A stretch of 64,000 nucleotides of DNA from DASYHS01 sp035998295. GTDB taxonomy: Bacteria; Pseudomonadota; Alphaproteobacteria; Azospirillales; Azospirillaceae. How positions within the stretch are numbered: the stretch's first letter is position 1; the number at the start of each line of letters is the position of its first letter. The position numbers were made by a program, and so were the translations under genes. The DNA lies in assembly GCF_035998295.1 (NCBI RefSeq), contig NZ_DASYHS010000207.1:5073-69072 (forward strand), in the 5' to 3' direction. Below the pieces are notes generated by a model. That model was given only the letters and a program-made list of their open reading frames with translations, was not told the origin of the DNA and ran no database searches. This document shows positions 7,391 through 14,649 of the stretch, piece by piece.

Positions 7391-9403
7391 GTGCATCGGG
7401 ACATCCGAATGAATGTTTTCGCCGACCCCCTGTTCAGCGTCCGGACGCCCGGCGGGACGATATCCAGGCTGTCCTGGGCCGGCCTGCTCGCGGCGGCGGA
7501 GGACGGGTCGCTCCACGACCTGGTCCGCCTCCAGGCGCACCAGCGCCCGCGGGTCGTGCTGGAGCTGGCGGTGTGGCTGCATCTGCTCCGGCGCTTCTCG
7601 GGCGTGCGGCCGCTGACCGTCCCGGCCGCCCTCGCGGCGCTGAGGCGCGAGGGCGCGCTCGGCGCCGGCGCGCTGATCCCGGAGGAGGACGAGCCCGGCT
7701 TCGCGCAGCCGGTGGTGTCGGGCGCCGAGCGCGGATCGTGGATGGAAAAGCCGCTCGGCCTCGTCGACACGCTGTTCACCGGCGTCGGCCACGAGGCCAA
7801 GGGGCCGGTCGACCGCGTGGCCGCGCCCGAGGACGTCGTCTTCGCCCTGCTGTCGGGTGGACAGAAGATCTTCGTGAAGGACAACCCCGACAGCCTGCGC
7901 TGGGGAGTGCCGGTCGTCGTGCCCGTGGACGCGACGGGCGGCCTGGCCTTCGGCGTCCGGGCGCTGGCGGACGCCTACGATGCCGCGGGCCTGCCCGCGG
8001 ATGCGCCCTGGGCCCGGTCCCGGCACCTGTCGGACCACGTGCTGTGGCTGCGGCCGTTGTCGCTGGCGCCGGGGGCGGCCCCGCTCGGGCCGGGCGAGGT
8101 CGCGTGGCCCTTCCTCGACGTCGCACGCCCGATCCGGCTGGCGCCCGGCCCGGACGGGCGGCCGGTCGCGCACCAGTTCCCGACCATGCGCCGTATGGTG
8201 GCGCCGGAACTGGCCGCGATGCTCGCCGATCCGGGCGTGCCGATGCAGCGCGGCAGCAAGCCGTTCCGGCTGGTGATGCGCCGGCCCGACCACCGTTTCC
8301 TCCATGCGGTCCTGTTCGGGCGCGAGGACGTCGATCCGGCGCCGATCGCGCTCGCGCCGCCGCCGGGAACGCGGGCGCTGCGGATCGGCGCCGTCGCGTT
8401 CGAGACCGGCAAGACGCGGGGCGTGCTGGATCTTTCGATCCGCGTGCCGACGCCCGTCGGGCCGCCCGGTGCTGCGGGCGAGGCGTCGCGGCTGGCGCTG
8501 CGGCTGGTGGGGCAGGTCGCCCGCGGCGCGTTGCGGCCGGCCTTGCGCCGGTTGCTGCAGCCCCGTGCCCAGGACCGGCTCCGGCCGCTGGAAAGCGGCG
8601 GCGTCGTCGGCCGGCGGATCGACGCCGCGGTGCGCCGGTTCGAGGACGCGGTGACGCGGCGCAGCCTCGAATGGGTGTTCGAGGCGGCGGCCGATCCCGA
8701 CCCGGAGGCGTCCCTGGTCCCGGAGCTGAAGCGGGACCTTGCCGCCGCCGCATGGTCCGGTTTCGACGAGGAGATCGCGGGCGGCGACCCGGCCCGGCCG
8801 GACGCCCAGCTCGCGCTCGCGCGCGCCCGGCTCGACCTCGCGGCGCTGCTGGGCTCCGCCCTCGACCTCGATGCCGATCTCCCCTCGGCCGATGGCGCGG
8901 GGGACGGGGCGGCGGCCCGCGTGGCCGACGCGCTCGGCGAGGCCATGCGCCGGGACCCGGACCTGCGCGGCATGGACCCGGACCGTCCGCCGCTCGCCTA
9001 TTGGTCCCTGCTCGCCGGTCCGGCGGTCCCTTCGGGATGGGCGGAGGCGGAGGCGCTGCAGCCGGCCTGGCGCGCCGTCCTGTCCGCCTTCGCGGCCGTG
9101 CCGCACCGCCCCGGCGCGCGCTGCGCCGGACGGGCGCTGGCCGAAGCCGGGTTCGGCACGGCCCGCCTCTCCGGCCTGCTGGAGGCGCGCGGCCCTCTTC
9201 TGCTCGCCGCCTTCGCGCAGGCGTGGCGCTTCCTCGCCGCCGCCGGAACGCCGGCCGTCGACTGGGGGAACGCGTTCGCCCTCCTGGCCGCCGACGCTTC
9301 AGGCGACCGGGAAGGCGAACGCCGGGCCCGCGCCCGGCTGGCGCTCGCCGCCGCCGGAGCCCTGCGCGACGCCGGCCGCCCGGCCATGCCGTCCGCCGCC
9401 TGA
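7391..9403 (+). CDS. Type I-E Cascade large subunit fused to small subunit (Cas8e-Cse2/Cas11)
   Basis: 670 residues from a GTG at 7391, just after CGGAGGT; the ATG at 7409 is an alternative. The N-terminus (NVFADPLFSVRTPGG...SRLSWAGLL) follows the Cse1 opening. Residues up to about 465 match Cas8e order loosely, with no Zn-binding cysteines: the whole protein has one Cys. Residues ~470-660 read like Cse2: AYWSLL at about 536-541, then GRALAEAGFGTARLSGLLEA and a TPAVDWGNAFALLA block, corresponding to E. coli Cse2 FYRLV, GRALANSGRINERRIFQLIR and PVLDWPLMARML. The summed length (E. coli CasA 502 + CasB 160) fits a fusion. In Cascade the large subunit recognises the PAM and the small subunits line the backbone. 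Confidence 0.82.
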   Translation: MHRDIRMNVFADPLFSVRTPGGTISRLSWAGLLAAAEDGSLHDLVRLQAHQRPRVVLELAVWLHLLRRFSGVRPLTVPAALAALRREGALGAGALIPEEDEPGFAQPVVSGAERGSWMEKPLGLVDTLFTGVGHEAKGPVDRVAAPEDVVFALLSGGQKIFVKDNPDSLRWGVPVVVPVDATGGLAFGVRALADAYDAAGLPADAPWARSRHLSDHVLWLRPLSLAPGAAPLGPGEVAWPFLDVARPIRLAPGPDGRPVAHQFPTMRRMVAPELAAMLADPGVPMQRGSKPFRLVMRRPDHRFLHAVLFGREDVDPAPIALAPPPGTRALRIGAVAFETGKTRGVLDLSIRVPTPVGPPGAAGEASRLALRLVGQVARGALRPALRRLLQPRAQDRLRPLESGGVVGRRIDAAVRRFEDAVTRRSLEWVFEAAADPDPEASLVPELKRDLAAAAWSGFDEEIAGGDPARPDAQLALARARLDLAALLGSALDLDADLPSADGAGDGAAARVADALGEAMRRDPDLRGMDPDRPPLAYWSLLAGPAVPSGWAEAEALQPAWRAVLSAFAAVPHRPGARCAGRALAEAGFGTARLSGLLEARGPLLLAAFAQAWRFLAAAGTPAVDWGNAFALLAADASGDREGERRARARLALAAAGALRDAGRPAMPSAA

Positions 9404-9436
9404 CCCATACCGTGTAGATCCAGGAGCCTTCATCGC

Positions 9437-10723
9437 ATGTTCGTCCAGATCCACGTGCTCAAGGACTACAGCGCCGCCCTTCCGAACCGCGACCTGTCCG
9501 GGCTGGCCAAGCGCATGCCCTACGGCGACGCGCTGCGCCAGCGCATCTCCTCCCAATGCATCAAGGCGGCGCTGCGCTCGCCGGACGCCGTCCTGTTCCG
9601 CACCGGGCCGGACGGGTCGCTGGCCGAGGACACGCTGCCGCGCCTGGGCGCCGATCTCGGCCTGGGCATCTCGTGGCGTTCCCGCCTGATCTTCCCGCGC
9701 CTCGTGCTGCCGCGCGTCGCCGAGCGGATCGGCGACCGGACGCTCGCCGGCGCCTATGTCGATGCCGTGGCCGGCCTGTTCGCCCGCAGCGCCAAGGGCG
9801 CCGAGGACGAGGACGGCGACCTGGATGCCGACGAGGGTGCGGTGGCCGGGGCCGAGCCGGCGGAGCCCGGACGCCTGCGGCAGCCGATCGTGCTCGGCGA
9901 GGCGGAGATCGACGCGATCGCCGCGACCACGGCCGAGCTGGCCCGGCACCGGGTCGACCCCAAGCTGTTCGCCGACCTGCTCTTGAAGGAGCGCGGGCTG
10001 CGCAAGCTGCCCCAGGCCGTCCAGGATGCGGTCGAGCGGATGCGCGCGATGCGCCGGCATTGCGGGCTGGACGGGGCGCTCTTCGGCCGCATGGCGACCA
10101 ACGAGATGGTCTCCAACGTCGAGGGCTGCGTCGCCGTCGCCCATGCGCTGACGGTCCACGGCATCCAGAGCCAGCCCGACTACTTCTCCGTCCGGGACAT
10201 GCTGAACCGCGACGACGAGGCGGGCGCGTCGCACACCAACACGACGGAGCTGACCTCGGGTCTGTTCTATTCCTACGCGGTCGTGGACCTGGGCGGGCTG
10301 GCGCGCAACCTCGTCGGGCTCGACGCACGCCAGCGCGCGGGGATCGTCGGCTGGCTGGTCCGCGCGTTCCATTCGGTCGAGCCGGCGTCCAAGCGCGGCT
10401 CGACCGCCCCCTTCGGCACGGTGCACGAGATGGTGGTGGAGATGGGGCGCCGCCAGCCGCGCAGCCTGATGGGGGCGTTCCAGAAGGCGATCGTGCCGCT
10501 TGCCCGCTCGGAGCTGAGCCTGAGCGAGCGGGCGGTGGCCGTGCTCGGCGACTACCGCGCCCGCATGGGCGCGCTCTCCGGCGCGCCGGAGAGGAGTTGG
10601 ACCCTGACGGCTTCGGCGGCCGGCCCGCTGCCCGCCTTCGAGGCGCTGGCGGCGGAGGTCGAGGCGGCGGTCGCGGCGCAGGGGCCGGCGCGCACCGGCG
10701 CTTCGGCGGAGCGGGCGGCATGA
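9437..10723 (+). CDS. cas7e: Type I-E Cascade backbone protein Cas7e (Cse4/CasC)
   Basis: 428 residues from the ATG at 9437, with AGGAG upstream. The N-terminus FVQIHVLKDYSAALPNRDLS and the RQRISSQCIKAALR block are the Cas7e signature; Cas7e forms the six-copy backbone around crRNA. Further matches are CGLDGALFGRMATNEMVSNV, the DYFSVRDML and DDEAGASHTNTTELTSG blocks, and FYSYAVVDL. It is longer than E. coli Cas7e (363), partly from an acidic Asp/Glu-rich insertion at residues ~119-145. It overlaps cas5e by four bases (ATGA). Confidence 0.94.
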   Translation: MFVQIHVLKDYSAALPNRDLSGLAKRMPYGDALRQRISSQCIKAALRSPDAVLFRTGPDGSLAEDTLPRLGADLGLGISWRSRLIFPRLVLPRVAERIGDRTLAGAYVDAVAGLFARSAKGAEDEDGDLDADEGAVAGAEPAEPGRLRQPIVLGEAEIDAIAATTAELARHRVDPKLFADLLLKERGLRKLPQAVQDAVERMRAMRRHCGLDGALFGRMATNEMVSNVEGCVAVAHALTVHGIQSQPDYFSVRDMLNRDDEAGASHTNTTELTSGLFYSYAVVDLGGLARNLVGLDARQRAGIVGWLVRAFHSVEPASKRGSTAPFGTVHEMVVEMGRRQPRSLMGAFQKAIVPLARSELSLSERAVAVLGDYRARMGALSGAPERSWTLTASAAGPLPAFEALAAEVEAAVAAQGPARTGASAERAA

Positions 10724-11418
10724 GGCGCTTCCTGCACCTTCATTTCGACGCGCCGATGATGAGCTTCGGCGGCATCCGCATCGACGCGCTGCCGGACGCG
10801 TATCCCGTGCCGACGGCCTCCATGGTCGCCGGCCTGATTGCCAACGCCTTCGGCGTGCTGAGGGCGCAGACGGACCTGCTCCAGCGGCTGCAGGACGCGA
10901 TCGCGGTCGCGAGCGGCGTGGTCCGCCACGGCACGCGCGTCGTCGACTTCCAGACCGCCGACCTGGGCAAGCCGCACATGCGCGGGCCGATGTGGACGAG
11001 GTCCGGCCCGCCCTTCGCCCGCGCCGGCCAGGGCGTCGCCGAGAAGAGGCAGCTCCAGTGGCGGCCCTACGTCGCCGACGCGGACGTCCACACGGTGGTG
11101 TGGTGCGTCGGCGACCCGCCCTGGACCCTGGAGCAGATGGCCGAGCGCATCGCGGAGCCGGCGCGCCCGCTCTTCATCGGCCGGGCGAACTGTCCGCCGG
11201 TGCGGCCGCTGTGCCCGGGCATCGTCGAGGCCGAGACCGCCGAGGCCGCGTTGCGTGCCGCGGCCGGCGACCGGCTGCGCGAATTGCACCTGCCGCTCGA
11301 CGAGGCGGGCATGGAGCCGGAGGACCGGCTGGTCAGCGTCCATGGTCGCCGGCTGTGGGACCTCAACGTCCATGCCGGGGCCGACCCGGTGGTGGTCAGG
11401 ACCGTGAGGGCGGCATGA
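10720..11418 (+). CDS. cas5e: Type I-E Cascade Cas5e (CasD)
   Basis: 232 residues starting at the ATG that overlaps the cas7e stop. RRFLHLHFDAPMMSFGG matches the Cas5 N-terminal ferredoxin-fold opening, and YPVPTASMVAGLIANAFGV is the Cas5e glycine-containing helix region. YVADADVHTVVW and ARPLFIGRANCPPVRPL match the characteristic Cas5e C-terminal part (RPLYLGRKSCPP in relatives). Cas5e caps the 5' handle of crRNA. Length is close to E. coli CasD (224). It ends in an ATGA overlap with cas6e. Confidence 0.93.
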   Translation: MRRFLHLHFDAPMMSFGGIRIDALPDAYPVPTASMVAGLIANAFGVLRAQTDLLQRLQDAIAVASGVVRHGTRVVDFQTADLGKPHMRGPMWTRSGPPFARAGQGVAEKRQLQWRPYVADADVHTVVWCVGDPPWTLEQMAERIAEPARPLFIGRANCPPVRPLCPGIVEAETAEAALRAAAGDRLRELHLPLDEAGMEPEDRLVSVHGRRLWDLNVHAGADPVVVRTVRAA

Positions 11419-12167
11419 CCGCGATCGAGGTCGCGCAGGTGCCGATCGGCCTGCCGGCGGCGGTCCGCTGGTTCCGGGAGATCTGGCCGGCCGAGGGGCC
11501 GTGGGCCCGGGACGAGGGCTTCCTCGTCAAGTCGGCGCTGACGGAGCTGTTCGGTACCGAGGCGGCGCCCCGGCCATGGCGCGTGCAGACGCGCCTGGAC
11601 GACGGGCGGGTCCTGGTCGTCGGCTATTCCCGTCACGACGCCCAGGCCCTGCGCGAGCGGGCGCTGCTGGCGCTGCCCGGCCTGCGCGCCGCGGTGGAGG
11701 CCGACGCGATCATGACCGCGCCGCTGTCCGTGCCTGCGGCGGGGCGGCGGGTGCAGGGATGGGTCTCGCTGTGCCCGACCCGGCGCACCGACCTGGCGGC
11801 TGACGGCGCCGCCGGCCGCCGGCGCGAGCTGGACGCCTATCTGGCCGAGGTCGAGCGGGCGCGGCGCGAGGGCAGGCCGCCGCCCGCGCGCGAGGAGGTC
11901 TATGCGGACTACCTGCGCGCGGCGCTGGCGGGCGCCATGGACGTCGGGCCCGTCGCCCAGCGCGCGTTCGCGATCGCCCGCATGGCGCGCAAGGACGCGG
12001 CCGGCCGGCCGATGCGGCAGGTCGGGTTCCCCTCGGCACTGCTGCAGTTCGAGGGCACGGTCGCGGACCCCGGGCTGCTGCGCGAGAGGATGGCGTCGGG
12101 CATCGGCCGCGCCCGCGCCTTCGGCTTCGGCATGCTGCTGTTGAGGCCGTCGGGCGGCATGACCTGA
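11415..12167 (+). CDS. cas6e: Type I-E Cas6e-like crRNA-processing protein lacking the usual His
   Basis: 250 residues from the ATG overlapping the cas5e stop. The C-terminal GIGRARAFGFGMLLLRPS (residues ~228-245) is the Cas6e glycine-rich signature that holds the repeat RNA, and SALLQFEGTVADPGLLRERM precedes it as in the family. Canonical Cas6e cleaves repeat RNA with an N-terminal His (His20 in E. coli). Here the only His is His74, and the region around residues 15-40 (AVRWFREIW...GFLVKSALTELFG) has none. The protein is about 50 residues longer than E. coli CasE. It may bind the repeat without efficient cutting, or use another residue. Confidence 0.88.
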   Translation: MTAIEVAQVPIGLPAAVRWFREIWPAEGPWARDEGFLVKSALTELFGTEAAPRPWRVQTRLDDGRVLVVGYSRHDAQALRERALLALPGLRAAVEADAIMTAPLSVPAAGRRVQGWVSLCPTRRTDLAADGAAGRRRELDAYLAEVERARREGRPPPAREEVYADYLRAALAGAMDVGPVAQRAFAIARMARKDAAGRPMRQVGFPSALLQFEGTVADPGLLRERMASGIGRARAFGFGMLLLRPSGGMT

Positions 12168-12190
12168 CCGGCACGGCCGCGACGCAGCCG

Positions 12191-12223
12191 CGCCCCGGCG
12201 TTTCCGTCAGCGTCCCCGGGGCG
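12191..12223 (+). terminator. Possible terminator of the cas operon
   Basis: CGCCCCGG (12191-12198) pairs with CCGGGGCG (12216-12223) around a 17-base loop, 24 bases after the cas6e stop. There is no strong T-tract, so this is weak. Confidence 0.3.
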
Positions 12224-12289
12224 CGATTTGACTCCCGCGCGCCCGCATCGGTAGTATCGCGCCGCAATACGGGCAGGGCCGGGGCATAG

Positions 12290-12739
12290 ATGGACGACGT
12301 GCGCAAGACTCTCGACGGCCTCGCCGGCTACTTCATCGAGGACCTGTCGGTCGGCATGTCGGCGGCCTACGCCAAGACGATCACCGACGCCGACATCGTG
12401 CTGTTCGCCGGGGTGTCGGGCGACACCAACCCCGTCCACATGAACGAGGACTACGCGCGCGGGACGATGTTCGGCGGCCGCATCGCCCACGGCATGCTGT
12501 CGGCCAGCTTCATCTCGACCGTGATGGGCACCCGCCTGCCGGGGCCCGGCTGCATCTACATGACCCAGAACCTGCGCTTCAAGGCGCCGGTACGCGTCGG
12601 CGACACCGTCGTCGCCCGGGTCACGGTCGCCGAGCTGATGCCGGAGAAGCGGCGCGCCGTGATGCAGACCGTCTGCACCGTCGGCAAGACCGTCGTGATC
12701 GAAGGCGACGCCCTGGTGATGGTCCCCTCGCGCGTCTGA
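12290..12739 (+). CDS. MaoC-family (R)-specific enoyl-CoA hydratase
   Basis: 149 residues with a single hot-dog fold. The hydratase 2 motif is SGDTNPVHMNEDYA at about residues 44-57, with catalytic Asp and His in D-x-N-P-x-H, followed by GGRIAHGMLSASFISTVMG. It resembles PhaJ-type enzymes that hydrate trans-2-enoyl-CoA to (R)-3-hydroxyacyl-CoA, linking beta-oxidation to polyhydroxyalkanoate synthesis. PHA supply is an inference because no pha genes are in the window. Start ATG at 12290. Confidence 0.9.
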   Translation: MDDVRKTLDGLAGYFIEDLSVGMSAAYAKTITDADIVLFAGVSGDTNPVHMNEDYARGTMFGGRIAHGMLSASFISTVMGTRLPGPGCIYMTQNLRFKAPVRVGDTVVARVTVAELMPEKRRAVMQTVCTVGKTVVIEGDALVMVPSRV

Positions 12740-12856
12740 CGAGCCCTTCCCCGCCTGCGGGCCCGCACCCGGTGCCGATGGACGGCGGGCCGGAACTGTT
12801 GGTATTCACAGCCGCGGATTTTTGGGCTAAGCGAGGGTGGGCCGAGAGGGGGGCCC

Positions 12857-13801
12857 GTGATGCGTATCTTCAGACACACGGGCTGCCTGCCCGCGGACGC
12901 CCGCGGCGCGGTGGCAGCGCTCGGCAATTTCGACGGCGTGCATCTCGGCCACCAGGCCGTGATCGGCACGGCCGCCGGCATCGCGGGCCCGGCCGGCGCG
13001 CCGCTCGCGGTGCTGACCTTCGAGCCCCATCCCCGCCGCGTGTTCCGCCCCGACGACCCGCCGTTCCGGCTGACGCCGTTCCGCATCAAGGCCCGCCAGA
13101 TCGAGGCGCTCGGCGTCGACCTGCTGTTCGTGGTCCATTTCGATCCCGACTTCGCGAAGCGGACGGCCGAGGCCTTCGTCGAGGAGGTGCTGGTCCGCGA
13201 CCTGGGCGTGCGCCACGTCGTCGTCGGCTACGACTTCGTCTTCGGCCGCGGCCGGGGCGGGAACGTCGGCCTGCTGTCCGCGATGTCCGGCCGGCTCGGC
13301 TTCGGCGTCACCTCCGTGGAGCCGGCGACCGGCCCGGAAGGCACGGTGCTCTCCTCGACGCGCGTTCGCACCCTCCTGGCGGAGGGCCGCCCCCGCGACG
13401 CGGCCCTCGTGCTCGGCCGGCCGTGGGAGATCGAGGGCCGCGTCGAGGGCGGGTTCCAGCGCGGCCGCACGATCGGCTTTCCGACCGCCAACGTGGCGCT
13501 CGACGACTATCTCCGCCCGGCCTTCGGGGTCTATGCCGTCCGCGCCGGGATCGACCGGGGCGTCGGCACGGACTGGCTGCCGGGGGTGGCCAATCTCGGC
13601 CGCCGGCCGACCGTCGGCGGCACGGCGGAACTGCTGGAGGTGCATCTGTTCGACTTCGGCGGCGACCTCTACGGCCGGCACCTGCGCGTCCAGCTCGTCG
13701 AGTTCCTGAGGCCGGAGCGCAAGTTCGACGGCCTCGACGCGCTCAAGGCGCAGATCGCGCTCGACGCCGAGGCGGCCCGCCGGCTGCTTTCCAGCGGCTG
13801 A
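12857..13801 (+). CDS. ribF: Bifunctional riboflavin kinase / FAD synthetase
   Basis: Converts riboflavin to FMN and then FAD. The N-terminal FAD synthetase domain has GNFDGVHLGHQ near residues 24-34 and the SSTRVRTLLAEG block. The C-terminal riboflavin kinase domain has GRTIGFPTANV and GVANLGRRPTVGG. 314 residues, the normal length. GTG at 12857 and ATG at 12860 are adjacent possible starts after a G-rich ribosome site. It leads the co-directional run to cmk and rpsA. Confidence 0.95.
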   Translation: MMRIFRHTGCLPADARGAVAALGNFDGVHLGHQAVIGTAAGIAGPAGAPLAVLTFEPHPRRVFRPDDPPFRLTPFRIKARQIEALGVDLLFVVHFDPDFAKRTAEAFVEEVLVRDLGVRHVVVGYDFVFGRGRGGNVGLLSAMSGRLGFGVTSVEPATGPEGTVLSSTRVRTLLAEGRPRDAALVLGRPWEIEGRVEGGFQRGRTIGFPTANVALDDYLRPAFGVYAVRAGIDRGVGTDWLPGVANLGRRPTVGGTAELLEVHLFDFGGDLYGRHLRVQLVEFLRPERKFDGLDALKAQIALDAEAARRLLSSG

Positions 13802-13832
13802 GCCGTCCGACACTCCTGGCCATGGACCGCCC

Positions 13833-14516
13833 ATGAACCCCGCAGAGATCCCCCAGGTCGCCACCCCGGTCATCGCGATAGACGGCACCGCCGCCAGCGG
13901 CAAGGGCACGGTCGCGCGCCGCGTGGCCGAGGCGCTCGGCTTCGACCATCTCGACACCGGGGCCCTCTACCGCGCGGTCGGGCTGGCCGTCCTGCGGTCC
14001 GGCGGCGATCCGGGGGACGCGGCGGCGGCGGCGCGCGCGGCCCAGTCGCTGCGGCCGGGCGACATCGGGGGCCTGATCGGCGACCCGGCGCTGCGCAGCG
14101 AGACGACCGGCTCGGCGGCCAGCAAGGTCGCCGTCGTGCCGGCCGTGCGCGAAGCGCTTCTCGACTTCCAGCGCGGCTTCGCCGGCCACCCGCCGCGCGG
14201 CCGCGGCGCGGTGCTGGACGGGCGCGACATCGGCACGGTCGTCTGTCCGGACGCCGCCGCCAAGCTGTTCGTGACCGCGGACGTGGAAGTACGTGCCGAA
14301 CGCCGACTCAAGGAGTTGCTCGGCCGCGGCGCACCGGCTATATATGCCGCTGTCCTGGAGGACATGAGGGAACGCGACGCGCGAGACAGCCAGAGGGCGG
14401 TGGCACCGCTCCGGCCGGCCGCCGACGCGTTTCTGCTCGATACGTCGTCCCTCGATGCCGACCAGGCGTTCGAGGCGGCCATGTCCTTCATCAGGACGAA
14501 GGCCGGGATCGGCTGA
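13833..14516 (+). CDS. cmk: Cytidylate kinase
   Basis: Phosphorylates CMP and dCMP. 227 residues with the P-loop DGTAASGKGT at about 18-27, the HLDTGALYRAVG substrate-binding block and the DGRDIGTVV motif. The RDSQRAVAPLRPAADAFLLDT C-terminal region is also typical. The order cmk then rpsA is widely conserved in proteobacteria and confirms the call. Confidence 0.96.
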   Translation: MNPAEIPQVATPVIAIDGTAASGKGTVARRVAEALGFDHLDTGALYRAVGLAVLRSGGDPGDAAAAARAAQSLRPGDIGGLIGDPALRSETTGSAASKVAVVPAVREALLDFQRGFAGHPPRGRGAVLDGRDIGTVVCPDAAAKLFVTADVEVRAERRLKELLGRGAPAIYAAVLEDMRERDARDSQRAVAPLRPAADAFLLDTSSLDADQAFEAAMSFIRTKAGIG

Positions 14517-14649
14517 GATCCGGCCTTTCGACGATCCAGGACGATAATCCAAGTCGCCGGGCATGGGGTCCGGCGCGGCGGACGGTTCCCTGTTAACACG
14601 AGTGTGCCGACAGGGAGCCGGGCGCTTTCGTATCAACCAAGGAGTTTCA

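Noticed and set aside
7367..9106. Minus-strand open frame opposite cas8e
   Set aside because: Arg/Gly/Gln-rich low-complexity translation with no ribosome site; antisense of a supported gene.
7147..12232. Transposon bracketed by GTCAAATC (7147-7154) and inverted GATTTGAC (12225-12232)
   Set aside because: Only eight bases match, which chance could produce. No transposase or tns gene is present and no target duplication was seen.
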